Assembly: GCF_024609325.1 (NCBI RefSeq)
Contig: NZ_JANHMQ010000001.1
Coordinates: 1,054,001 to 1,118,000, forward strand
Direction of reading: 5' to 3'
From: Geothrix fuzhouensis
GTDB taxonomy: Bacteria > Acidobacteriota > Holophagae > Holophagales > Holophagaceae
Length of the DNA stretch: 64,000 bases
The notes beneath the pieces were generated by a model that did not search any database, had not been told where the DNA came from, and saw only the letters and a program-made list of their open reading frames with translations. The position numbers and the translations under genes are program-made. Shown in pieces: positions 37,261 through 46,314 of this stretch; position 1 is the first letter of the stretch; each line of letters begins with the position of its first letter.

Positions 37261-37574
37261 CGCTCCTGGCTCCGCATGTGGGTCACGAGGACATAGGAGG
37301 ATTCGAGTCCAGTCAGGGCGTGGGGCTGATCCTTGTCAAAGACCACCCGGTCGCCGGGAATCATGGGGATCCAGGTCTCGCCCTTCAGCACTTCGATGCG
37401 GCCGGTCAGGAGCTGGGCGCTGGCGGTATACGGCGCCTGGTGGGGGGCGATCTTGACTCCCTTCGGCAGCGCAACCAGCACCACCTTGAGGCCGTCCTCC
37501 ACATCGATGAGCGGCAGGGTGGCCCGCTGCGATTCCGGCATGGGCAGGGCTTCCTGCAGATTCGAGATGGTCAT
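37257..37574 (-). CDS. Cupin-domain protein
   Basis: 105 residues, a single small beta-barrel. Metal-ligand positions of the classical cupin are partly replaced (APHQAPYTASAQLLTGRIEV, then GDRVVFDKDQPHAL), so binding is uncertain. Small cupins like this accompany NO or oxidative-stress genes in many bacteria. It begins 25 bp after norZ and overlaps ndh by 4 bp, giving the order norZ-cupin-ndh in one operon. Confidence 0.82.
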   Translation of the reverse strand: MTISNLQEALPMPESQRATLPLIDVEDGLKVVLVALPKGVKIAPHQAPYTASAQLLTGRIEVLKGETWIPMIPGDRVVFDKDQPHALTGLESSYVLVTHMRSQER

Positions 37575-37599
37575 GATGGGTCCTTTCGCGACAGCCGGA

Positions 37600-39888
37600 T
37601 CAGGCCGTATCTTTCGGTTCGGGGGAGAAGACCAGCCTCATCGTGGCGTAGGCGATGGGCAGCGCCCCGGCAAGCAGGAAGACCATGTCGGCCACGATGC
37701 GGACCCACTCAAGCGTGTGGAAGGTGCCGCTCATGAGGTAGGTCAGGCGCCGGGCGTGCCAGTAGCCGTGGGAGAGCACATCCCAGAGCTGGATGACGCC
37801 ACCGGGGAAGAGGTCGAGGACCACCATCAGGCCGAGGCCGATGTTGAGGCCCCAGAAGCCGATGCGGATGGCCTTCTCGGCCCGTTCCCAGGCCCGATCG
37901 CCCTTGAGTTCCCGCAGGCAGAAGACCAGCACCGCCAGGGCCAGCATCCCGAAGACGCCGAACATGGCCGCGTGCCCGTGGTTGGCCGTGAGCGTGGTGC
38001 CGATCTCGAAGTAGGACACGATGGGCAGGTTGATGAGGAAGCCGAAGACGCCCGCCCCCACGAAGTTCCACACGCCGACGGCGATAAGGAACTTGATGGC
38101 CCAGCGCTGCTTCGCCGCCAGGGGCCGGCCGCAATCCTCGCAGTTCTTGTCCTGCAGGCGGATGAAGTCCCAGGCATCCAGCGTCAACAGGGTGAGCGGC
38201 ACCACCTCCAACGCGGAGAAGCTGGCCGCCAAGCCCATATTGAGGGTCCCCTGCCCCGTGAAGTACCAGTGGTGGCCGATACCCATGATGCCGCCGGCCA
38301 GGTAGAGGATGGCGTCGAGGTAGACGAGCCGCGTGGCGGACTTCGCCGTGACGAGGCCCAGCTGGTAGAACATCACGGCCACCAGCACCGTCGCGAAGAG
38401 CTCGAAGAAGCCCTCCACCCAGAGGTGGATGATCCAGAAACGCCAGTTGTCGATGACGGCAAAGTTGGTGCGGGGCCCGTAGAACAGGGCCGGCACGTAG
38501 AAGAGCGGGATGGCGATGGCCGCGTAGAAGAAGAGGGAAGGCAGCTCCCCCTGCTCGCCGCCCTTCATGGCCGGTCGCAGGGCCCGGAACATGAGGAAGA
38601 GCCAGAAGATAAGGCCGACGGCCAGCAGCAGCTGCCAGAAGCGGCCCAGGTCCAGGTACTCACTCCCCTGATGGCCCAGCCAGAACCACAGGCTGCCCAG
38701 GTAGCCGTTGATGCCCAGGAACTCGCCGAACAGGCTGCCGAAGACCACGATGGCGAGCGCGCCGAGGAGCAGGAGTACGCCGGCCTTCTGGCCCTTGGGC
38801 TCGGTCCCGCCCACGAGCGGCGCCAGGAAGAGGCCGCCGCCCACCCAGGCCGTGGCAATCCAGAAGATGGCCAGCTGCAGGTGCCAGGTGCGAGCCAGGT
38901 TGTACGGCAGGATGCGGGTCAGGTCGAAGCCATAGAACCCACCCGGTTCGACGCGGTAGTGCGCCAATGCCCCGCCGAGCGCCGCCTGACCCAGGAACAG
39001 CAGCGCCACCACGGCAAAGAAAAGACCCACGGCCTTCTGGCTGGGCGTGAGGGTCCAGGCGTGGAGCCGGCTCTCCTCCGCATGCTTCCAGCCTGCCTCA
39101 CCGCCCCAGCCCAGGTAATCGAACTTCCCGAAGACGAACAGGATCAGACCCAGGCCACCCAGCAGCGTGATGAGGCTCATGGCGCTCCACAGGTAGGTCG
39201 ACGCCGTGGGCGTGTTGCCCACCAGGGGCTCATAGGGCCAGTTGTTGGTGTAGGAGTAGTCCTTCCCCGGCCGTGGCGCCACGGTAGCCCAGGTGGCCCA
39301 GGCGAAATAGGCCGTCAGATTCCGCAGCTCCCCCTCGTCCTGGATGAATTTGGCGGGCAGACCCACCGGGGCTGTGGCCCCAGAGAAGTAGGTTTTCCAC
39401 TCGTCCACCTGGAGGCGATAAGCCGCTGTCTCCAGATTCGTGAATCGAAGCGTGTCTGTGCCCGGATCGTACCGGTTCTGTTTGATCTGGGAGGTCACCA
39501 AGGCCCCGATCTCCAGGGCCTGCCCCTCGTCCAGATCCTGAAAGGCCTTGCCAAAGCGCGCCTGGGCCAGCGTGTCTCGACCAATCTCTGCCAGGCGGTG
39601 CAGGTATTCAGCCGTGTAGTCCGGACCCAGGTAAGCACCATGCCCCCACAACGTCCCGTGCTCCATCAGCCCATACTTCAGGAAGACCTCTTGGCCATCC
39701 TTGATCTCCTCGCCCGTGAAGAGGGTCTGGCCCAGATCTCCCACCACTCGGGCCGGGATGGGCGGGGCACCGGCGTAGGTCTTGGCGGTAACCCAGATCA
39801 ACAGGCTGAACCCGAAGATCATGACCAGGATGACCGCCTGACGCCAACGGGGGGAGAGTGGAGCCGAGTCAGACGCTGCATGGTTCAT
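37600..39888 (-). CDS. norZ: Quinol-dependent nitric oxide reductase (qNOR)
   Basis: 762 residues from ATG 39888 (AAGGGG upstream). An N-terminal extension (about 1-230) with a signal-anchor helix and a soluble part is fused to the 12-helix heme-copper oxidase core, as in qNOR. Ligand histidines appear in IGHHWYFTG and TWHLQLAIFW, among others; the acidic FeB-type site EGFFELFA is also visible. It reduces NO to N2O in the inner membrane using quinol, a detoxification or denitrification step. No other denitrification gene lies in the window, so detoxification is more likely. An inverted repeat 15-39 bp upstream may regulate it. Confidence 0.93.
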   Translation of the reverse strand: MNHAASDSAPLSPRWRQAVILVMIFGFSLLIWVTAKTYAGAPPIPARVVGDLGQTLFTGEEIKDGQEVFLKYGLMEHGTLWGHGAYLGPDYTAEYLHRLAEIGRDTLAQARFGKAFQDLDEGQALEIGALVTSQIKQNRYDPGTDTLRFTNLETAAYRLQVDEWKTYFSGATAPVGLPAKFIQDEGELRNLTAYFAWATWATVAPRPGKDYSYTNNWPYEPLVGNTPTASTYLWSAMSLITLLGGLGLILFVFGKFDYLGWGGEAGWKHAEESRLHAWTLTPSQKAVGLFFAVVALLFLGQAALGGALAHYRVEPGGFYGFDLTRILPYNLARTWHLQLAIFWIATAWVGGGLFLAPLVGGTEPKGQKAGVLLLLGALAIVVFGSLFGEFLGINGYLGSLWFWLGHQGSEYLDLGRFWQLLLAVGLIFWLFLMFRALRPAMKGGEQGELPSLFFYAAIAIPLFYVPALFYGPRTNFAVIDNWRFWIIHLWVEGFFELFATVLVAVMFYQLGLVTAKSATRLVYLDAILYLAGGIMGIGHHWYFTGQGTLNMGLAASFSALEVVPLTLLTLDAWDFIRLQDKNCEDCGRPLAAKQRWAIKFLIAVGVWNFVGAGVFGFLINLPIVSYFEIGTTLTANHGHAAMFGVFGMLALAVLVFCLRELKGDRAWERAEKAIRIGFWGLNIGLGLMVVLDLFPGGVIQLWDVLSHGYWHARRLTYLMSGTFHTLEWVRIVADMVFLLAGALPIAYATMRLVFSPEPKDTA

Positions 39889-39902
39889 CGCAGGACCCCT
39901 TA

Positions 39903-39927
39903 TGAGATTGGTTCTCACCTGATCTCA
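39903..39927. promoter_or_regulatory. Inverted repeat upstream of norZ
   Basis: TGAGAT and ATCTCA are inverted around 13 nt, 15-39 bp before the norZ start. It could be an operator. It does not match the FNR/DNR consensus TTGAT-N4-ATCAA. The remainder of 39928-40161 shows no gene. Confidence 0.35.
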
Positions 39928-40161
39928 GACACAGTGCTCCTGATAGATTCCAGACTCAAGCAAAAACGGTCCGGTCAACACTTGGAGCTCATCGGCGCGG
40001 TCGGTGACGATCTGTCCGATTCGCTGAGCGTCCCTATTTCCCTGGCCACCGAACAACTCGAATCGAAGGAGATCTCCGCCGGCACGAGGCTGCTCGTTGC
40101 GACGCGTCGGCTGGATTCTTACCGGTCGCGGAGGCCCCCGGAGGGATCATGAACAATAGGC

Positions 40162-40845
40162 TCAGGCGATTTTGCCGTCATCTCCCCGCCTACGCGGCGG
40201 CAGGCCGGGCCGGCGAGCGTCCTGGCCCTTCCGCAATTGGGCCAGAAGTTCGGCCTTCTCCTCCTCCATCCGTTTCAACTCGGTGATGTCGCTCAGCACC
40301 AACCGGCTCGCAGGCTCACCATTTGTCTCCCGCACAGAACTGGGCGGTGTGGCCGAAAGCCGGACCCAGAAGGTCGTCCTATCCTTTTTCACCATGCGCA
40401 ATTCGCAGACCTGTGGCTCGTTCGATTCAAAGAGCCGCTTGCGGTGAAGGTAGTAGATGTCCTGGTCCTCCTTGTGGATGAACCGGGTGATCGGTTGCCT
40501 GATGAGGGTGGATCGGGCTGCCTCCAGCAACTTCACGGCCGTGGAATTGACCTCCAGGATCAGACCTTCAATCGAGAGGATGCAGTAGCCAACAGGCGCC
40601 AGATCGTAGAGGTCGTAGTAGTGGGCGCGAGCGGAATCCAATTCTGCCTGGACCCGCCGCAGCTCCTCGTTCTGCATCTCCAGCTCGATCTGGTTGACGT
40701 GCAGTTCGTGGATGGCCCTGCGCGTCTCCTCGGGCGACAGGGACTGGGATTCTGAGGCTGATTCCGCTCTCTGGTGCCGGGCCAACTCTTCTGCACGCCA
40801 GCGCAGTTGGGCCGCCGACTCGGGAACATTCTTCTTCTCATTCAT
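40162..40845 (-). CDS. PAS-domain protein without output domain
   Basis: 227 residues from ATG 40845, which overlaps the end of the CheB-CheR gene by 8 bp. An N-terminal helical/coiled part (about 1-75, LELHVNQIELEMQNEELRR-like) leads into one PAS domain (about 78-195). It ends AELLAQLRKGQDARRPGLPP plus basic residues. In histidine kinases the same linker runs into the kinase core; here the frame stops, so it is either a stand-alone sensor or a truncated kinase. Coupling to cheBR suggests the two act together. Confidence 0.78.
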   Translation of the reverse strand: MNEKKNVPESAAQLRWRAEELARHQRAESASESQSLSPEETRRAIHELHVNQIELEMQNEELRRVQAELDSARAHYYDLYDLAPVGYCILSIEGLILEVNSTAVKLLEAARSTLIRQPITRFIHKEDQDIYYLHRKRLFESNEPQVCELRMVKKDRTTFWVRLSATPPSSVRETNGEPASRLVLSDITELKRMEEEKAELLAQLRKGQDARRPGLPPRRRGDDGKIA

Positions 40846-43800
40846 GGGGTACCGCCTTGTGTCTCTGGAGGTTTCTCTGCTCGTCCGCCGCCAGCCCTGG
40901 AGAAGGTTGGCGGTTGGTGATCTCCATGCACAGGCCAAGCCATTTGACGAGGTGGCCAGAAACGTGGTGCATGGCAAAGCAGCGTGCAGTGAAGCTTTGA
41001 TAATCGCCCTTGCGATTGCGCAAGCGGAACTCGACCATCAGTGGTTCCTTGGCCTCCGCATTGGATCTCAAGGTAGCCATCAACTGGTCTCTATCTTCCG
41101 GGTGGAAGCAGTCGAGCCATCTGTCGCCAACCTGCTGGCCATCGGGCACACCCGTGAATTCCATCCATTGAGGGCTGAGGTACTCGTGCTGACCATTCTC
41201 CTGGCACATCCAGACAAGCTGGGGCAGGGATTCGGCCAGCTGGCGGAAGATGGCTTCGCTCTCGCGAACTGCAGCCTCGGCTTTTTTCATTTCCGAAATA
41301 TCGAAAAAGGTGATGACGGCACCTTCAATCACATTATCGAGGGTGCGATAGACCTGGATGCGCAGCGAGAACCACTTGCCCTCCACCGTCTGAACCTCCA
41401 GCTCCCTGGGAACCAGGGTGTCCAGTACGGCTTGAAGATCCGCGGTCAAGCGATCGTAGCCAACCAGGTTCGAGACGATGTGTCCCACGGGCCGGCCTAC
41501 GTCGGCCGGGATCAGGTTGATCATCCGGGTGGCTGCCGGCGTGAAGCGCAGGATGTGCAGACGGTGATCCACAAAGACCGTTCCGATGCCGGTGCCCGCC
41601 AACAGATTGTTCATGTCGTTATTGACTCGCGACAGATCCACCACTTTGGCCTGCAATTCGGCATTGACCGTGGCTAGCTCCTCATTGACCGATTGCAGTT
41701 CCTCCTTGGAGGTCTCCAGTTCCTCATTGGTGGACTGCAGCTCCTCGTTCACGGATTGCATTTCCTCGTTGGAGGATCTGAGTTCTTCGTTGGAGGTCTC
41801 CAACTCCTCGTTGGCAATCTGGAGGTATTCCTCCTTGGCCCGCAGTTCCTGGGTCAAAGCCGCGATCCTGGCCGCTGCATCCTGATCCAGTTGGCTCGGC
41901 CCCTCAGAACCCTCCCCAACCAGCGGCTGCAGGAATTCGGTGGGCTGGTCGGGCGCCTCCTCCAGGACGACGAGGTACAGAGGGGTATCCGTGATCGCTT
42001 CGCCTCCCACCTCCACCGGATGGATGCTCACATTGGTCACGATGTCAGGCCCGTTGGTTTTGACGATCAGCCCGGAACGGCGGACGGTTTCCCGGGTCGC
42101 CACCGCCTTGTGCAGAGCCAAGGCCAGTTCCCGCCTCAAGCCTTCCCGGGCCATCTTCAGGACGTTATTGGTGCCGGCTTCACCAGGAGCCGGCTCCAGG
42201 TACATCCCCGCGCGGCCGTGGAGGTAGAGGATGTCACCCTGGTTGTTGACGAGCGCACCGGTGGAGACGGCCTGCTTCAGAAGTGCCTGTTCCGTCAGTT
42301 CTCGCAGAGATCCTTTCAGAGAGGATCCGACCTTCCCGGGAACCCGGTGGACGGCTTCGCTCCTGGCCATGAGGGCCGACGGGAAACGCCCGAGCCCCGC
42401 CCGTTGCACGGCGTGTTCATCATCCTTGCGTTTATACAGTTTGGATTTCCGGTCCAGAACCGCAAACAGATCACCATACTCACCCACAGACTCTGAGGTA
42501 CCCAGAAAGAGCGTACCCCCCGGATTCAGTGCGTAATGGAACATGGGAATGAGCTTCTTTTGCAGGTCCCCGCCCAGATAGATCAGGATGTTGCGGCAAC
42601 TGATGAGGTCGAGTTTCGAGAAAGGTGGGTCCTTGATGACGTCCTGTTCAGAGAACACCAGGATGTCGCGGATGCTTTTGTGGATTCGATAGGCGCCGCC
42701 GCCAGGCTCGACCGTGAAGAACCGGGCCAATCTTTCCGGCGAAATATCCGCCGCGATGCTGGCCGGATAGATTCCCGCTCGGGCGGTCGCAATCGCCTGG
42801 CTGTCGATGTCGGTGGCAAACACCTGCAGCGTATAGCTCTGCTTCAACGCCTCCATCCGCTCCTGCAGGAGGATGGCGAGGGAATAGGCCTCCTCGCCGG
42901 TGGAGCAGCCCACGGACCAGACCCGGATCGCGGCGCCCGCAGGCTTTCCCGCGAAGATCCTTGGAATGGCCTGTTCCTCCAGAACCTTGAATGGCTCTGG
43001 ATCCCGGAAGAAATTGGTCACGCCGATCAACAAGTCCCGGAACAGCGCCTCCACTTCGGCCGGCGTCTGCTGCAGGTGCCTGACGTAACCGTCCAGTCCA
43101 TCGATCTGCTGGACGGCCATGCGGCGCTTGATTCGGCGGTGGATGGTGCTCGGCTTGTAGTTGGAGAAATCGTGGCCGGTCTGGGCGCGCAGCAAGACAA
43201 AAATCTTCTTCATCGCACTTTCGGACCGCGGTGTCGAAACGGCGGAGGGCCCTTCCGACGGTCCAAAGGCATGGCCAGCATACGCCATGAGTTGGGCCGG
43301 CATCTCGCCGGGAGGGAGTTCGAGATCCACCATGCCAGTGGCAATGGCGCTGCGCGGCATGCCGTCGTACTCGGCGGAGTCAGGCGTCTGGGCGATCACC
43401 AGACCGCCCTCGCCCTTGATGGCTCGAACGCCCAGGGTGCCGTCGCTGCCGGTGCCGGACAGAACAATGCAAATCGCCCGTTCGCGTTGATCCTGCGCGA
43501 GGGATCGGAAGAAGAAATCAATCGGCAGGCGCTGGCCTCGGGGTGCGGACGGTTCCAGCAGCTGCAGAGTGCCATTCAGGAACGCCATGTCCCGGCCCGG
43601 AGGGATGATGTAGGCGCAGTTGGGCCGCACCGTCACGCCATCCTCGACTTCGGACACCTGCATGCGGGTGTAGCGTTGGATGAGATCGGTGAGGATGCTC
43701 TTGTGGTCGGGGGCCAGGTGCTGGACCAGCACGAAGGCCATCCCGGGATCCCGGTCGGCTGGCATCCCGGAAAAGAAGGCTTCGAAGGCGCCCAGACCAC

Positions 43801-43969
43801 CGGCCGAGGCACCGATGCCGACAATGGGGAAACGCTCCAACGGTGCTGTCTCAGAGGAAGCATCGGCGGGACCGGGAACCACCACTGGCGAAGCCGATCC
43901 GACAGGATTGGAGGGTGTGCCCTTGGCCTTCGGCTTCTGGCTCCCAGGGCCAGTCTTCGGTCTGGTCAT
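40838..43969 (-). CDS. CheB-CheR-PAS hybrid signalling protein
   Basis: 1043 residues from ATG 43969 (AGGAGG 8 nt upstream). First is a CheB methylesterase domain: catalytic S in GIGASAGGLGAFEAF, H in VQHLAPDH and D in LSGTGSDGTLG, with no receiver domain. Next comes a CheR methyltransferase (VWSVGCSTGEEAYS, FATDIDSQAI, LISCRNILIYL). Then a long coiled coil rich in repeated EELxSxNEE units (about 680-770), then two PAS domains. Such hybrids are not classical chemotaxis enzymes and are thought to modify or signal to partner sensors. Followed by the PAS-only gene. Confidence 0.92.
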   Translation of the reverse strand: MTRPKTGPGSQKPKAKGTPSNPVGSASPVVVPGPADASSETAPLERFPIVGIGASAGGLGAFEAFFSGMPADRDPGMAFVLVQHLAPDHKSILTDLIQRYTRMQVSEVEDGVTVRPNCAYIIPPGRDMAFLNGTLQLLEPSAPRGQRLPIDFFFRSLAQDQRERAICIVLSGTGSDGTLGVRAIKGEGGLVIAQTPDSAEYDGMPRSAIATGMVDLELPPGEMPAQLMAYAGHAFGPSEGPSAVSTPRSESAMKKIFVLLRAQTGHDFSNYKPSTIHRRIKRRMAVQQIDGLDGYVRHLQQTPAEVEALFRDLLIGVTNFFRDPEPFKVLEEQAIPRIFAGKPAGAAIRVWSVGCSTGEEAYSLAILLQERMEALKQSYTLQVFATDIDSQAIATARAGIYPASIAADISPERLARFFTVEPGGGAYRIHKSIRDILVFSEQDVIKDPPFSKLDLISCRNILIYLGGDLQKKLIPMFHYALNPGGTLFLGTSESVGEYGDLFAVLDRKSKLYKRKDDEHAVQRAGLGRFPSALMARSEAVHRVPGKVGSSLKGSLRELTEQALLKQAVSTGALVNNQGDILYLHGRAGMYLEPAPGEAGTNNVLKMAREGLRRELALALHKAVATRETVRRSGLIVKTNGPDIVTNVSIHPVEVGGEAITDTPLYLVVLEEAPDQPTEFLQPLVGEGSEGPSQLDQDAAARIAALTQELRAKEEYLQIANEELETSNEELRSSNEEMQSVNEELQSTNEELETSKEELQSVNEELATVNAELQAKVVDLSRVNNDMNNLLAGTGIGTVFVDHRLHILRFTPAATRMINLIPADVGRPVGHIVSNLVGYDRLTADLQAVLDTLVPRELEVQTVEGKWFSLRIQVYRTLDNVIEGAVITFFDISEMKKAEAAVRESEAIFRQLAESLPQLVWMCQENGQHEYLSPQWMEFTGVPDGQQVGDRWLDCFHPEDRDQLMATLRSNAEAKEPLMVEFRLRNRKGDYQSFTARCFAMHHVSGHLVKWLGLCMEITNRQPSPGLAADEQRNLQRHKAVPHE

Positions 43970-44051
43970 GACAAGCCCCTCCTGGGTGAAGCATGATCTG
44001 GATGGTTCTTCTGCATACTCGTTTTCCTTTTCCCGGGCTTGCTGGGAAGGT

Positions 44052-45176
44052 TCATAAATACAGGGCTTTCCCCGACTCCACACTGGCGGCTGCATAAAGG
44101 TACATGGAAGCGGACCAGGTCTGCCAATCCTCGCCCGCGGGGGCTCCATCCTGGGCGCGGAACCATTCGTTGAAGCCGAAGGCCCCTGGATGGGTTGCCG
44201 GGAGCTTGCGTGAACGCTGTACGAGCACCGTGAGGGCGCGGAGTGTTGCTTCTGCCAGACGCTGCTCGCCAGCCGCCACCAGTGCGGCGACGTAGAAGCC
44301 GCAGACGAAAGGCCACACCCCACCGTTGTGGTAGTTGCCTGGGAGGTTGTAGGTTTCGTACCGGGCCTGCCAGTCGGGATCCCCCGGCTTCATGAAAGGG
44401 AAGAGGCACGGAGGCAGGTCCAGCGCCAGGTCCCCGCTCAAACGCAACTCAACGCACTGGGCTTCGATCCAGGCCACCATGTCGCGCGCGCGCCCGGGAT
44501 CGGCCAGCCCAGTCAGGATGGCGAGGCTGTTGCCGAGCACATCGCAGCGGGAGTCCCGGAAGACCTTGTAGAACCACTCGGAGTAGGTGGGCTGGTCGGT
44601 GGTGGCAAACCCTCGGCCATCCACCCGGTTCGCGGCGATCCGGAACGCGTTCGCCCGGTCCTCCAGGCCCAGGAGCCTTAGGTAGCCATGCACGAGCGCG
44701 TTGACATAGAGCCCGTGGCCGAGCACCCACTGCTCATCCCGCCAATCGCTGGTCGGCTGCTGGCCAACCAGATCCCGATCATCAATGGTCTGGTAATCCA
44801 TCCACTGCAGAGCTTTGACGGCGGCCCCTTGGAGGAAGGTAGCATCCTTGGTGAAGCGGCGGTACAGGCCCAGAACCAGGAGGAACAGCGGAGTCGTATC
44901 ACTGGCGCCCCGGTTCTCGGGATCATGCACCGTGGATGGGATCTGCCCACGCGGGCTCTGGTTTCCCGCCAGCGTTTCCAGCACTCTGCGCAGCGAGTTG
45001 AGAAGATCCTGGTTGCCGGAGGCGAAGATGCCGAGCGAGGAGATGAGGAGGTCCCGGGTATAGGGTTCCGGGTAGCCCCAACCGGCCGTGCGGGGCAGAC
45101 CCTCGAAGGGGCCGGACGCATTGTGCAAAAGCACGTCCAGCGCGGCACGCTTGGCTTCCTGGATCAGGGGATCCAT
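44052..45176 (-). CDS. Six-hairpin glycosidase (amylo-alpha-1,6-glucosidase / GH100-like)
   Basis: 374 residues from ATG 45176, one base after the stop of the glycosyltransferase gene. The pattern WGYPEPYTRDLL near residue 33 and NLPGNYHNGGVWPFVCGFY near 280 with a late WQTWSASMYLYA fit the (alpha/alpha)6 barrel of glycogen debranching / neutral invertase-like enzymes. The exact substrate is not clear; possibilities are sucrose, a glucosyl conjugate or an alpha-glucan. It forms one operon with GT4 and PIG-L genes, which hints at turnover of a specific glycoconjugate made by the neighbours. Confidence 0.78.
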   Translation of the reverse strand: MDPLIQEAKRAALDVLLHNASGPFEGLPRTAGWGYPEPYTRDLLISSLGIFASGNQDLLNSLRRVLETLAGNQSPRGQIPSTVHDPENRGASDTTPLFLLVLGLYRRFTKDATFLQGAAVKALQWMDYQTIDDRDLVGQQPTSDWRDEQWVLGHGLYVNALVHGYLRLLGLEDRANAFRIAANRVDGRGFATTDQPTYSEWFYKVFRDSRCDVLGNSLAILTGLADPGRARDMVAWIEAQCVELRLSGDLALDLPPCLFPFMKPGDPDWQARYETYNLPGNYHNGGVWPFVCGFYVAALVAAGEQRLAEATLRALTVLVQRSRKLPATHPGAFGFNEWFRAQDGAPAGEDWQTWSASMYLYAAASVESGKALYL

Positions 45177-45177
45177 G

Positions 45178-46314
45178 TCAGGGCCGCCTTTCCTGGAGGA
45201 TCGCCACCAGCCGTTGCGCCACGATCCGATAGTCGAAGTGTTCGACAGCCCTTTGTCGTCCCGCCGTTCCCATCCTCTGCCGGAGTTCGGCGTCATTGAG
45301 CAGGACCTTCAGGTGCCTGGCGATATCCGGCACCGAGGCGCGGTAGTCTGAAACCCGGGGCTTGTCGAAGACGATGCGATGACCTGGCTCGAAACCTGAC
45401 TCGGGGCCCAAGACTGCCTCGGTGATCCGGATTTCCTGTGCCACATCGGCGAGCAACGCCGTTTTTCCGTGGATCAGCGTGTCGAGCATACCCATGGCCC
45501 GGATCCCCAGGACCGGTTTACCGCAGGCGCCCGCCTCCACCTGGGACATCCCGAAACCCTCCAACCTGGAGGGGGCGGCATAGACATCGCAGGCGGCGAG
45601 GAGGTAGGGCATCAGGTCCCGTGAGACCTGGTGGGTACAGAATTCCACGCGGTCTCCGATTCCGATGGCGCGAGCGAGTTCCATATCCAACGCGTTCTGA
45701 ACCTCCGTCCGTTTCTGCGGCCACACCTTACAGACGTATCGCCAGGGAGGAACCTCCTTACCCAGGTTGGCCAGTGCCTCCATCACGCCTCGACCCCCCT
45801 TGGAGGCGGTGTCCCCCCCCACGGTGAGAATCATCAATTCGTCTGGAGCGACGCCCAAGACCTCCCGGACGGCGCGCACCTTGGGATCATCCTGGCTCCG
45901 GGGAACGAACGCATCCGTGTCGCAGCCCACCGGCAACGTGACCGTGTGGTCGCCCCGGATGCCGTCCCGGATAAAGGTCTCCCCAACCCAGTCCGAGGTC
46001 ACGAGCATGAGGGGCAGCCGCTCCAGGACTTCGCGATAGTTCACGACATAGCCGTCCGCGAGCAGCCAGGGGACAGCCCGCATGCCGAAGCGCTGGGGGT
46101 GCAGGACGAGGTCGGGCACATCGCCCCAGAAGCCGACTCCCACCACCGCGTCTGGCTGGAACCAGCGGTAGTACCACTCCTTCTCAACATCAGATCGGAG
46201 GTGGGCGGCGTGGGCATCCACACCGATCTCCAGAAGGCCTTTGTAGAGAAGATCCCCTTGAGTGGCCAAGCCTCCAGGCGCCGGGGGATAGGAGTAGAGC
46301 ACCAGGATTTTCAT
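45178..46314 (-). CDS. GT4-family glycosyltransferase
   Basis: 378 residues, GT-B fold. LVLYSYPPAPGG opens the N-terminal Rossmann domain; EGFGMSQVEAGACG carries the E-x7-E motif of GT4 and sits near residue 255. It transfers a sugar from an activated donor, acceptor unknown. An eight-C run at 45813-45820 lies in the frame. It overlaps the PIG-L gene by 4 bp upstream and is one base from the glycosidase gene downstream. Confidence 0.87.
   Translation of the reverse strand: MKILVLYSYPPAPGGLATQGDLLYKGLLEIGVDAHAAHLRSDVEKEWYYRWFQPDAVVGVGFWGDVPDLVLHPQRFGMRAVPWLLADGYVVNYREVLERLPLMLVTSDWVGETFIRDGIRGDHTVTLPVGCDTDAFVPRSQDDPKVRAVREVLGVAPDELMILTVGGDTASKGGRGVMEALANLGKEVPPWRYVCKVWPQKRTEVQNALDMELARAIGIGDRVEFCTHQVSRDLMPYLLAACDVYAAPSRLEGFGMSQVEAGACGKPVLGIRAMGMLDTLIHGKTALLADVAQEIRITEAVLGPESGFEPGHRIVFDKPRVSDYRASVPDIARHLKVLLNDAELRQRMGTAGRQRAVEHFDYRIVAQRLVAILQERRP

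Noticed and set aside
37333-40152. Very long open frame on the plus strand opposite norZ and ndh
   Set aside because: It is the antisense of well-supported genes. The translation is low-complexity (Gln/Glu/Ala/Gly-rich), as expected for the complement of GC-rich membrane-protein DNA.
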